Positions 1 through 5,094 of a stretch of 6,375 nt of DNA are shown here, piece after piece. The notes under the pieces were generated by a model. It ran no database searches. It had not been told where the DNA came from and saw only the letters and a program-made list of their open reading frames with translations. A program made the position numbers and the translations under genes. The stretch spans positions 1 through 6,375 of the forward strand of contig CAMWUP010000121.1 of the NCBI GenBank assembly GCA_947177465.1, written 5' to 3'. How positions within the stretch are numbered: position 1 is the stretch's first letter; every line of letters starts with the position of its first letter. Source of the stretch: an uncultured Lachnospiraceae bacterium (GTDB lineage: Bacteria > Bacillota > Clostridia > Lachnospirales > Lachnospiraceae).

Positions 1-107
1 TTGCCGGATAATTCGCCAATGATTGTGGGAAGATTTTTGAGAAGGCGGTCGTTAAAATCAGCCAAAATACTTAATGCCTCCAGTTGTTCCATTTTGTTGG
101 TTTCCAT
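1..107 (-). CDS. 5' part of an unrecognised protein gene, cut by the window edge
   Basis: Only the first 35 codons lie in the window. The ATG at 107-105 is preceded on the minus strand by a strong Shine-Dalgarno AAAGGAGG (123-116) with 8 bases of spacing, which makes the start convincing. The visible N-terminus begins METNKMEQLEAL and continues as a charged, leucine- and isoleucine-rich stretch, probably alpha-helical, with no signal peptide or membrane segment. I do not recognise the family. It is divergent from the 164-residue gene that starts at 266. Its position near a FliD-like gene leaves a flagellar link possible, but nothing in the visible residues shows that. Coding is likely; function is unknown. 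Confidence 0.7.
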   Translation of the reverse strand, partial: METNKMEQLEALSILADFNDRLLKNLPTIIGELSG

Positions 108-138
108 AGGTGTATCCTCCTTTGATGTGTCCATCCAT

Positions 139-167
139 TTTATCGTAAGAATCTGATGCTATTGTAA
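139..167 (-). promoter_or_regulatory. Possible weak promoter for the partial minus-strand gene
   Basis: On the minus strand TTACAA (167-162) and GATAAA (144-139) are separated by 17 bases and lie upstream of the gene starting at 107. The -35 match to TTGACA is poor (3 of 6) and the -10 match to TATAAT is 4 of 6. Spacing and location support the call; the sequence match does not make it firm. Confidence 0.25.
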
Positions 168-265
168 TATAAATCGGGACATGGTGCAACGTGAAATCAA
201 AACAAGGCAAAGGCAGAATAAGACAAAGAAACGTATCGAACATATAAAAAGACAGGGGAAAGACC

Positions 266-760
266 GTGAAAATTTTAATTGCACATGCATTTTCGGGAAT
301 ACGAAAAAGAACAGTGGAGTTGTTAAAAGAAAAGCTGCAGCGACAGTATCAGGGTGCGGAGGTTTTCGTATGGGATGCGGCAAATCCGGCAACGCTTGAG
401 AATATCAGGAAAGCGGAAGCAGATTTGTTTGTGGACTTTAATCTCTTAGGGTTTGAACAGGGGACTCTGGCGGGAAGTATTGCCTATAACCTGCTCGACT
501 GCAAGCAAATTCATATCTTGCTTGACAATGCGCTTCCAAACGAGAAACAGTTGGAAAAACAATTGAGCATCGCCATGTTCTTTTACTGTGTCGATGCGCA
601 ATATGGTAAATATCTGTCAGAACAATATCCGGAGCTTCCGTATCTGAAGGAAGCAGAGGGGTGGAAACGGACGGATATGGCAGATGATGCGGAGCATAAT
701 GCAAGCCTGCTGTGTGGTATTACAAAGGAGGTGTTACGGATATGCCATATGGCACATTGA
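266..760 (+). CDS. Unrecognised 164-residue alpha/beta protein
   Basis: The frame opens with GTG at 266, preceded by AGGGG (254-258) at 7 bases, and closes with TGA at 758-760. The protein starts with a hydrophobic strand (MKILIAHAF, residues 1-9), then a basic helix (12-28), a second strand AEVFVWD (31-37), a third LFVDFN (54-59), a glycine-containing turn and helix (62-77), and a fourth strand IHILLD (82-87). This alternation suggests a Rossmann- or flavodoxin-like fold, which is inference. A short hydrophobic piece (IAMFFY, 102-107) is too short to span a membrane. There are three cysteines (108, 150, 160) and no metal-binding pattern. I cannot name the family or reaction. The gene stands alone on the plus strand, convergent with the fliD-like gene. 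Codon use resembles its neighbours. Confidence 0.8.
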   Translation: MKILIAHAFSGIRKRTVELLKEKLQRQYQGAEVFVWDAANPATLENIRKAEADLFVDFNLLGFEQGTLAGSIAYNLLDCKQIHILLDNALPNEKQLEKQLSIAMFFYCVDAQYGKYLSEQYPELPYLKEAEGWKRTDMADDAEHNASLLCGITKEVLRICHMAH

Positions 761-777
761 TGAGAGCTGATAAATAA
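742..777 (+). other. 11-codon open frame behind a consensus ribosome binding site
   Basis: An ATG at 742 follows AAAGGAGGTG (723-732) with good spacing and opens an 11-residue frame (MPYGTLMRADK) ending in TAA at 775-777. It overlaps the last codons of the 164-residue gene in another frame. The ribosome binding site is better than the one before the main gene, so it may mark a truncated downstream gene or a short translated peptide. It may also be chance, since AAGGAG also serves as ordinary codons here. Confidence 0.2.
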
Positions 778-814
778 ATATTATGTATCAGGATAAGACT
801 GGTTCCGAAAAATA

Positions 815-861
815 AAAAACTGCTGAAACCATCGCGCTGCGGCGGCGTATCAGCAGTTTTT
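815..861 (-). terminator. Bidirectional intrinsic terminator between convergent genes
   Basis: AAAAACTGCTGA (815-826) and TCAGCAGTTTTT (850-861) form a perfect 12-base inverted repeat around a 23-base GC-rich centre that can itself fold. Read on the minus strand, the stem ends in a T-rich run continuing to about 809 (TTTTTTATTTTT), downstream of the fliD-like stop at 902. Read on the plus strand it ends in TTTTT and can also stop transcripts of the 164-residue gene. Confidence 0.85.
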
Positions 862-864
862 GAT

Positions 865-897
865 ATGCTCATTCAGAGGAAACGCCTGAATCAGCAT
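865..897 (-). repeat. Imperfect stem-loop just after the fliD-like stop codon
   Basis: ATGCT (865-869) pairs with AGCAT (893-897). After one C-C mismatch, ATTCAG (871-876) pairs with CTGAAT (886-891). It lies between the stop codon and the intrinsic terminator and has no T-run of its own, so it is better read as a 3'-end mRNA structure than as a second terminator. Confidence 0.45.
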
Positions 898-901
898 TTC
901 C

Positions 902-2203
902 CTAGCAATACCCGTTAAACATCATACCGCTGTAGGCACTGGTAATATACGGGCTCGCGAAATTGCGGTTCGGGTTTTTGTAGGCAACCATAACACGCTC
1001 CACATAATTCATGGGGTTTATGGAAACCTGTGAGGTTTTTTGTAACAAATCATTGGTAAAGCTCTTCAATGTCTCATGAGAAAAGGAGCCGTCTGAAGAA
1101 GAAGCGGTTTCAGAAAGCCGTTCCTCGTCTATGGAAATGGTACTGTCAGACTGCAGGTGTAGTCCCATCTGCTCCAGCTCCGTGCCATAATGAAGGGCAA
1201 GGCGTCCCATCTCACTTACCAGCCGGCCGCTCAGATGCTGGCTTTGGCGGTAAGAAGCAGCCGCAGAAACAAAGCTGTTGTAGCTTCCGATCAAGGTGTT
1301 GATATTGTCGGTAAGAGATTCCACATCCGTCTTTAAGCCGATGGAGACGGTGGTGTCCGGCTCGCTGACTGACTTTAACTCCAGCTCAAACATCTTTCCC
1401 ACTGTAAAGGTATTGGAAGAAGCAGTACGTTCCTCTCCGTTTAAGACGAAGGAAGCGTTGGCCGGCTGCCTGGAAATGTAGTTTAAACCAAAATAATCAA
1501 CTGCGCCTGCGGTTTTGCTGGTGCGGTCATCGGAGATACGGAAGATTTCCTGTCTGCCTTCCGGCAGTCCCGTAGCGGCAGAAGTGAGCCGGATAGAACT
1601 GCGGGTATCGCCTTCGTCGAGGCGGGCATGAATCCCTAAATTGGAATTGTTAATCAGGCGGACTAGTCTTTCCTGCACATCCTTGTTGGTGTCATCTTCA
1701 TTTATATTGAACTGAAACTCATAGTTCAGGTCGTTGATGGAAATGTCAAAGGAATAGGTATCCGGCTCAAGAGCAACACGCTCGTTTGTCAGGTATGCCC
1801 CCATATTCTCCTGTGAAGCAGCCAGACGGTTGACGGTAAGCGTCAGTGTGGGCGAAGGGGAACCGTTCCTGACGTCGCCTGTAAATGTGGCGGCAACAAC
1901 CTCCTCGTCAGAAGAGTAGGCAGTCTTCTGTTCCAAAGACTGCGTGTCAGCCAGGCCGCCTATGGAGGCGATGGTATTGTGAAGCGCGCGTGCACCTTCC
2001 TTTAAGCCAATGGCAAATATCTGGGTGTCCCTGTTCTTTGTATCAAGATACCAGGGGGATTCCTTGTTCAATTTTACAATAGAGTCATATACATTGCGAA
2101 GCTCACTCTTTTTATGTGTGTCGTATCTGCCGGTACTTGTGCTCTTCGGCGCATATGATGTCAGATAATGATTATATACATTTGTCAGAATAGCGCTGTT
2201 CAC
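902..2203 (-). CDS. fliD: FliD-like flagellar hook-associated protein 2 (filament cap)
   Basis: A 433-residue protein starts at GTG (2203-2201), 7 bases after AAAGGAGG (2218-2211), and ends with TAG at 904-902. FliD caps the growing flagellum and guides flagellin assembly outside the cell. Family features seen: a strand with LTVNRLAASQ (122-131), like the FliD core; the domain with NASFVLNGEE (249-258), SNTFTV (263-268) and FELELKSV (272-279); and the helix with INTLIGSYNSFV (301-312), matching the usual FliD YN-containing segment. Odd points: the first 95 residues lack the glycine-rich SGLD motif usual at FliD N-termini, and the protein is on the short side, ending NGYC with a terminal cysteine. 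No signal peptide, as expected for flagellar type III export. It is a lone flagellar gene here, so the symbol is tentative; a paralogue of the true cap protein is possible. Confidence 0.7.
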   Translation of the reverse strand: MNSAILTNVYNHYLTSYAPKSTSTGRYDTHKKSELRNVYDSIVKLNKESPWYLDTKNRDTQIFAIGLKEGARALHNTIASIGGLADTQSLEQKTAYSSDEEVVAATFTGDVRNGSPSPTLTLTVNRLAASQENMGAYLTNERVALEPDTYSFDISINDLNYEFQFNINEDDTNKDVQERLVRLINNSNLGIHARLDEGDTRSSIRLTSAATGLPEGRQEIFRISDDRTSKTAGAVDYFGLNYISRQPANASFVLNGEERTASSNTFTVGKMFELELKSVSEPDTTVSIGLKTDVESLTDNINTLIGSYNSFVSAAASYRQSQHLSGRLVSEMGRLALHYGTELEQMGLHLQSDSTISIDEERLSETASSSDGSFSHETLKSFTNDLLQKTSQVSINPMNYVERVMVAYKNPNRNFASPYITSAYSGMMFNGYC

Positions 2204-2241
2204 CGGGAACCCTCCTTTCGTCCTTGAAATGGGCGCATATT

Positions 2242-2265
2242 TCCGCTGTAATCCGTTGCAGCGGA
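2242..2265 (-). promoter_or_regulatory. Inverted repeat in the fliD-like mRNA leader
   Basis: TCCGCTG (2242-2248) and CAGCGGA (2259-2265) form a 7-base stem with a 10-base loop, in the leader about 23 bases ahead of the fliD-like ribosome binding site. A second, mutually exclusive stem, ATCCG (2251-2255) with CGGAT (2262-2266), uses the same bases. Its function is unknown; it could be an operator or an RNA element. Confidence 0.4.
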
Positions 2266-2323
2266 TAAAATTCTTTTCTATATAATATGCATTAAGGGCA
2301 GAAAAACCTACTTTTATGCGTAT

Positions 2324-2352
2324 AGTATACCACTTTTTTCCTGACGGGGCAA
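2324..2352 (-). promoter_or_regulatory. Sigma-A-like promoter for the fliD-like gene
   Basis: On the minus strand TTGCCC (2352-2347) and TATACT (2329-2324) are separated by exactly 17 bases. The -10 matches the consensus at 5 of 6 positions and the -35 at 4 of 6. Predicted transcripts start near 2317, giving a leader of about 114 bases. I looked for a flagellar sigma-D type promoter (TAAA, about 15 bases, GCCGATAT) in this region and did not find one. Confidence 0.65.
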
Positions 2353-2368
2353 TAGTCGGCTGCTGTAC

Positions 2369-2433
2369 TTTTTCAAAAAAAATAATTAAAATGGAGAAAA
2401 GCGTTGACTGAGAGCGCCCGGGTGTGTTATAGT
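2369..2433 (+). promoter_or_regulatory. Sigma-A promoter with AT-rich upstream element for rpmG-secE-nusG
   Basis: TTGACT (2404-2409) and TATAGT (2428-2433) are separated by 18 bases. Each matches its consensus at 5 of 6 positions. A run of A and T tracts (about 2369-2400) lies directly upstream of the -35, as in UP elements of strong ribosomal promoters. Transcription should begin near 2440, leaving a leader of about 70 bases that contains eight consecutive T (2459-2466) but no strong hairpin before it. Confidence 0.75.
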
Positions 2434-2508
2434 AGCTAGGCGAGATGAGATTTAGGTCTTTTTTTTATGCATATTTTTAAACAGGAAAAAACGCGTGGAG
2501 GTGGAAAA

Positions 2509-2658
2509 ATGCGTACAAGAATTACATTGGCATGTACAGAGTGCAAACAGCGCAATTACAACACTACGAAGGATAAGAAAACACATCCTGACAGAATGGA
2601 AATCAAGAAATATTGCAGATTCTGCAGAACTCACACAATTCACAAGGAAACCAAGTAA
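2509..2658 (+). CDS. rpmG: 50S ribosomal protein L33, zinc-binding type
   Basis: This 49-residue protein is a component of the large ribosomal subunit near the E-site. It carries the paired motif CTEC (Cys9, Cys12) and CRFC (Cys36, Cys39), the four ligands of the C+ (zinc-binding) L33 type. The stretch ITLACTECK and the basic C-terminus fit the family, and the length is typical. The ATG at 2509 was chosen over an upstream ATG at 2467 because GGAGGTGG (2497-2504) sits just before it and the extra residues do not belong to the family. It is the first gene of the unit, followed by secE after 23 bases. Cells often carry a second, zinc-independent L33; none is seen here. Confidence 0.97.
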   Translation: MRTRITLACTECKQRNYNTTKDKKTHPDRMEIKKYCRFCRTHTIHKETK

Positions 2659-2681
2659 TTTCCGGCAGGAAAGGAGAGACA

Positions 2682-2885
2682 ATGGCAGATTCAGCGGAAA
2701 AGACAAAGAAGCAGAGCTTCTTTAAAAACGTTCAGATTGAATTTAAAAAGATTTCGTGGCCTGACAGGAAAACCATGTTCAAGCAGTCCGTTGCGGTTGT
2801 TGCAATTTCACTTGTGGCAGGAGTCATAATTGCCATTATTGATGTTGCGGCTCAGTACGGCGTGAACTTCCTGACATCATTGTAG
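2682..2885 (+). CDS. secE: Protein translocase subunit SecE
   Basis: SecE is the small membrane subunit of the SecYEG channel and clamps SecY. The 67-residue product has a charged N-terminus, an amphipathic helix with the family motif EFKKISWPDRK (20-30), and one membrane span (about 36-57). This is the short single-span Firmicutes form, unlike the three-span E. coli protein. The start at 2682 follows AAGGAG (2671-2676) by 5 bases; an in-frame ATG at 2613 lies inside rpmG and is unlikely. Stop TAG at 2883-2885. The neighbours rpmG and nusG are the classical ones. Confidence 0.96.
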   Translation: MADSAEKTKKQSFFKNVQIEFKKISWPDRKTMFKQSVAVVAISLVAGVIIAIIDVAAQYGVNFLTSL

Positions 2886-2899
2886 GCAGGGGGGATTGT

Positions 2900-3418
2900 A
2901 TGGCAGAGGCAAATTGGTACGTAGTGCACACATACTCCGGATACGAAAACAAGGTGAAAGCCAATATCGAGAAAACCATTGAAAACAACAAGCATCTTGC
3001 GGAGGAGATTCTGGAAGTGAGAGTTCCCCTGCAGGATGTTGTGGAGATTAAGAACGGCGCCAAAAAGACGGTGCAGAAAAAAATGTTCCCCGGTTATGTT
3101 CTGATTAATATGGTAATGAATGACGATACCTGGTATGTTGTCCGCAACACCAGAGGCGTAACCGGATTCGTGGGACCGGGAAGCAAGGCTGTGCCGCTGA
3201 CGGAGGCAGAGATGAAGCCGCTCGGCATCAAGCTGGAAAATGTATCCATTGATTTTGGCGAGGGCGACAGCATTGCGGTTGTTGCAGGCGTATGGAAGGA
3301 TACGGTCGGCGTTGTGCAGAAGCTTGACTATGGCAAGCAGACAGCCACCATCAATGTAGAACTGTTCGGCAGGGAAACACCCGTCGAGATAGGTTTTGCG
3401 GAAGTAAGAAAGCTGTAA
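2900..3418 (+). CDS. nusG: Transcription termination/antitermination protein NusG
   Basis: NusG binds the clamp of RNA polymerase, affects pausing and Rho action, and links polymerase to the ribosome through S10. The 172-residue product shows the NGN domain (about 4-108), with WYVVHTYSGYENKV (6-19), MFPGYVLI (62-69) and TWYVVRNTRGVTGFVG (77-92), and a C-terminal KOW domain (about 119-172) with GDSIAVVAG (122-130) and the signature ELFGRETPVEI (154-164). The KOW loop has GVW where many homologues have GPF. Length is normal. The start is preceded by AGGGGGG (2888-2894), a poorer ribosome binding site than those of its neighbours, 14 bases after secE. It shares the rpmG promoter. Confidence 0.98.
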   Translation: MAEANWYVVHTYSGYENKVKANIEKTIENNKHLAEEILEVRVPLQDVVEIKNGAKKTVQKKMFPGYVLINMVMNDDTWYVVRNTRGVTGFVGPGSKAVPLTEAEMKPLGIKLENVSIDFGEGDSIAVVAGVWKDTVGVVQKLDYGKQTATINVELFGRETPVEIGFAEVRKL

Positions 3419-3422
3419 ACAG

Positions 3423-3596
3423 CAGAAAAAAGGTATTTTCTGGCAGGGCGGGACAGGTTCCCGAACCGACAGATAATATAGGCAGCAAGAAAGTGCATTT
3501 TTTGAAAATGCACCGTGGGAGTTCTGCAGTGTCAAAGGGTTCTGACCAGCGGAAAGGATTGCGGGTTCGGACAAATGACTGCGGGACGCCAAACTA
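3423..3596 (+). promoter_or_regulatory. Structured nusG-rplK spacer, candidate L1-responsive leader
   Basis: The 199 bases between nusG and rplK contain no convincing promoter or terminator but can fold in a nested way. GGCG (3447-3450) pairs with CGCC (3587-3590), and CCGAACC (3461-3467) with GGTTCGG (3564-3570). Inside lie a perfect 9-base hairpin, GTGCATTTT (3493-3501) with AAAATGCAC (3505-3513), and GTCA (3531-3534) with TGAC (3543-3546). In E. coli and other organisms L1 represses the L11-L1 operon by binding a 23S-like site in this leader. GTGGGAG at 3515-3521, followed by GTG at 3529-3531, resembles the L1-binding part of 23S rRNA as I recall it. The pairing is seen; the L1 role is inference. 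Confidence 0.5.
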
Positions 3597-3617
3597 CCAC
3601 ATTATAGGAGGTGCCAT

Positions 3618-4043
3618 ATGGCAAAGAAAGTAGAAGGATATATCAAGTTACAGATTCCTGCCGGCAAAGCAACACCGGCTCCGCCTGTTGGTCCTGCACT
3701 GGGACAGCACGGCGTAAACATTGTTGAATTTACAAAGCAGTTCAACGCAAGGACAGCAGATAAGGGCGACGTAATCATCCCTGTTGTCATCACCGTATAT
3801 GCAGACAGAAGCTTCAGCTTTATTACAAAGACTCCGCCTGCTGCAGTACTTTTAAAGAAGGCATGTAATATCAAATCCGGTTCGGGCGTACCCAACAAGA
3901 ACAAGGTAGCGACTATCTCCAAGGCAAAGGTTCAGGAGATTGCCGAGATGAAGATGCCGGATTTAAATGCGGCAAGCCTTGAGGCAGCTATGAGTATGAT
4001 AGCCGGAACCGCAAGAAGTATGGGTATTGTAGTAGAAGATTAA
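3618..4043 (+). CDS. rplK: 50S ribosomal protein L11
   Basis: L11 forms the base of the factor-binding stalk with 23S rRNA, and is involved in thiostrepton binding and in RelA-type stringent signalling. The 141-residue product has the N-terminal signature QIPAGKATPAPPVGPALGQ (12-30), including the proline-rich segment lining the thiostrepton site, then VNIVEFTKQFN (33-43), TPPAAVLLKKA (72-82) and the C-terminal RNA-binding domain ending SMGIVVED. Length is exactly that of typical homologues. The start at 3618 follows AGGAGGTG (3606-3613). It is the first gene of the rplK-rplA pair and is followed by rplA after 76 bases. Confidence 0.98.
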   Translation: MAKKVEGYIKLQIPAGKATPAPPVGPALGQHGVNIVEFTKQFNARTADKGDVIIPVVITVYADRSFSFITKTPPAAVLLKKACNIKSGSGVPNKNKVATISKAKVQEIAEMKMPDLNAASLEAAMSMIAGTARSMGIVVED

Positions 4044-4080
4044 TGTCATAGTGGCAAAGCATCTGAAAACAGAATTGGGA

Positions 4081-4094
4081 GACAGGAGACTGTC
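4081..4094 (+). repeat. Small tetraloop hairpin between rplK and rplA
   Basis: GACAG (4081-4085) and CTGTC (4090-4094) close a GAGA loop, a GNRA-type tetraloop. It lies 11 bases upstream of the rplA ribosome binding site. It may influence mRNA stability or translation of rplA; there is no T-run, so it is not a terminator. Confidence 0.4.
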
Positions 4095-4119
4095 GTTGGA
4101 ACCATAGGAGGATTTTATA

Positions 4120-4809
4120 ATGAAGCATGGTAAGAAATATAGCGAGGCTGCCAAACTGGTAGATCGCACAACATTTTATGAGGCAGCAGATGCAATCGCT
4201 CTGGTAAAGAAGACGGCGACTGCAAAATTTGACGAGACAATCGAAGTGCATATCAGAACCGGCTGTGACGGACGTCATGCAGAGCAGCAGGTCCGCGGCG
4301 CGGTAGTACTTCCCAACGGAACAGGTAAGACGGTTAAGGTGCTGGTTTTTGCAAAGGGTGACAAGGTTGCCGAAGCAGAGGCGGCAGGCGCGGATTATGT
4401 CGGCGGTGACGAGCTTGTGCCGAGAATCCAGAACGACGGATTTTTGGATTTTGACGTAGTGGTTGCAACTCCTGACATGATGGGTGTTGTCGGACGTCTT
4501 GGTAAGGTGCTCGGTCCCAAAGGCTTGATGCCCAACCCTAAGGCCGGAACCGTAACCATGGATGTAACCAAAGCGATTAATGATATCAAAGCCGGTAAGA
4601 TTGAGTACAGGCTCGACAAGGCAAACATCATTCATGTGCCGGTGGGCAAGGCTTCCTTTACGGAGCAGCAGCTTCAGGAAAACTTCGATGCGCTTATCGA
4701 GGCAATTACAAAGGCAAGACCTTCCGCATTGAAAGGGCAGTATCTGAGAAGCGTTACACTGACTTCCACAATGGGCCCGGGTGTAAAGGTCAACGTTGCA
4801 AGGTTCTAA
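4120..4809 (+). CDS. rplA: 50S ribosomal protein L1
   Basis: L1 forms the mobile stalk by the E-site, helps release deacylated tRNA, and is the usual repressor of its own operon by binding the rplK leader. The 229-residue product has the two-domain arrangement: VHIRTGCDGRHAEQQVRG (43-60) and the family signature GRLGKVLGPKGLMPNPKAGT (125-144), followed by a C-terminal segment ending STMGPGVKVNVARF. Length is normal. The ATG at 4120 is preceded by AGGAGG (4106-4111) with 8 bases of spacing. Transcription is presumably shared with rplK and may stop at 4817-4837. Confidence 0.98.
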   Translation: MKHGKKYSEAAKLVDRTTFYEAADAIALVKKTATAKFDETIEVHIRTGCDGRHAEQQVRGAVVLPNGTGKTVKVLVFAKGDKVAEAEAAGADYVGGDELVPRIQNDGFLDFDVVVATPDMMGVVGRLGKVLGPKGLMPNPKAGTVTMDVTKAINDIKAGKIEYRLDKANIIHVPVGKASFTEQQLQENFDALIEAITKARPSALKGQYLRSVTLTSTMGPGVKVNVARF

Positions 4810-4816
4810 AAGAAGC

Positions 4817-4837
4817 GCTGATGAAATCAGCATTTTT
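4817..4837 (+). terminator. Short intrinsic terminator after rplA
   Basis: GCTGAT (4817-4822) and ATCAGC (4826-4831) form a 6-base stem with a three-base loop, followed by ATTTTT. It starts 8 bases after the rplA stop. The stem is short, so termination is probably partial and some transcripts may run into rplJL. Confidence 0.6.
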
Positions 4838-4869
4838 CCAAGAGACAAAAACAGTTGTAAAAACGGAAA

Positions 4870-4902
4870 CCGCCTGTGGCAGTATAAATGCTTGACAGGC
4901 GG
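4870..4902 (+). repeat. Inverted repeat overlapping the rplJ promoter
   Basis: CCGCCTGT (4870-4877) and ACAGGCGG (4895-4902) are perfect inverted copies separated by 17 bases. Five more bases, GGAAA (4865-4869) and TTTCC (4905-4909), continue the pairing after a two-base bulge. The right arm includes the last three bases of the -35 box. A second small repeat, ACAGG (4895-4899) and CCTGT (4908-4912), lies in the spacer. It could be an operator or a hairpin in read-through mRNA. Confidence 0.5.
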
Positions 4903-4920
4903 GATTTCCTGTGATATTCT
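4892..4920 (+). promoter_or_regulatory. Promoter for rplJ-rplL
   Basis: A perfect -35 TTGACA (4892-4897) is followed after 17 bases by TATTCT (4915-4920, 4 of 6). The start of transcription is predicted near 4927, just before the leader stem at 4929 and the L10 leader. It gives rplJL independent expression, as expected for a leader-controlled operon. Confidence 0.8.
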
Positions 4921-4928
4921 ATACTGAG

Positions 4929-4960
4929 TTTTAAAGGAAGGCTTTGCTTTCCGTTTAAAA
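4929..4960 (+). promoter_or_regulatory. 5'-proximal stem-loop of the rplJL transcript
   Basis: TTTTAAAGGAAGGC (4929-4942) pairs with GCTTTCC (4946-4952) and, past one bulged G at 4953, TTTAAAA (4954-4960), giving 14 pairs with one G-U around a TTT loop. It begins about two bases after the predicted transcript start and ends right at the L10 leader. A protective 5' stem or an outer helix of the leader are both possible. Confidence 0.55.
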
Positions 4961-5072
4961 TATTGCCGAAGACAGTAGGTCCCGCAGTCCGCGTTGCAGA
5001 CCGCACAAGCTATTTTGGCGTTTGTGTGGGAGCAGTGGAAGAAGGGGTAAGAATATACGCCTACCGAGGAAA
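4961..5072 (+). promoter_or_regulatory. Ribosomal L10 leader (L10-L12 binding RNA)
   Basis: The RNA carries the recognisable L10-leader elements: GCCGAAGACAGTAGGT (4965-4980) and, about 80 bases later, CCTACCGAGG (5060-5069). GTAGG (4975-4979) pairs with CCTAC (5060-5064), and the flanking AAGACAG and CCGAGG are the conserved kink-turn-like bases. A long inner hairpin pairs 5001-5010 (CCGCACAAGC) with 5020-5029 (GTTTGTGTGG), including two G-U pairs. In B. subtilis and other bacteria the L10(L12)4 complex binds this RNA and represses its own operon. Position directly upstream of rplJ fits fully. Confidence 0.92.
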
Positions 5073-5094
5073 GAGTTTGGATTTGAGACTTTCT

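Noticed and set aside
2256..2286. TTGCAG and TATAAT on the plus strand as a further promoter for rpmG
   Set aside because: The spacing to TATAAT is 19 bases, it lies inside the fliD-like leader, and the promoter at 2404-2433 is closer and better placed.
2459..2466. Run of eight T in the rpmG leader as a terminator or attenuator
   Set aside because: Only a 3-base stem (AGA/TCT) precedes it, too weak for intrinsic termination.
3423..3442. CAGAAAA / TTTTCTG hairpin after nusG as a terminator
   Set aside because: The stem is AT-rich and there is no following T-run, so it would not terminate; more likely part of the rplK leader or chance.
2852..3592. 246-residue open frame on the minus strand across nusG and the rplK leader
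   Set aside because: It is antisense to a clear nusG, its product has no recognisable domain and a cysteine/histidine-rich composition typical of an antisense shadow, and it has no credible promoter.
3612..3623. 12-base palindrome TGCCATATGGCA over the rplK start, also found at 743-754
   Set aside because: Both copies lie near GGAGGTG and an ATG, which invites a shared-operator idea. One arises from the MAK start of rplK with its upstream bases, the other sits inside a gene end; two copies and no wider similarity do not support a site.
3988..4848. 286-residue open frame on the minus strand across rplA
   Set aside because: It is antisense to a conserved ribosomal gene, is cysteine-rich without motif, and is explained by the codon use of rplA.
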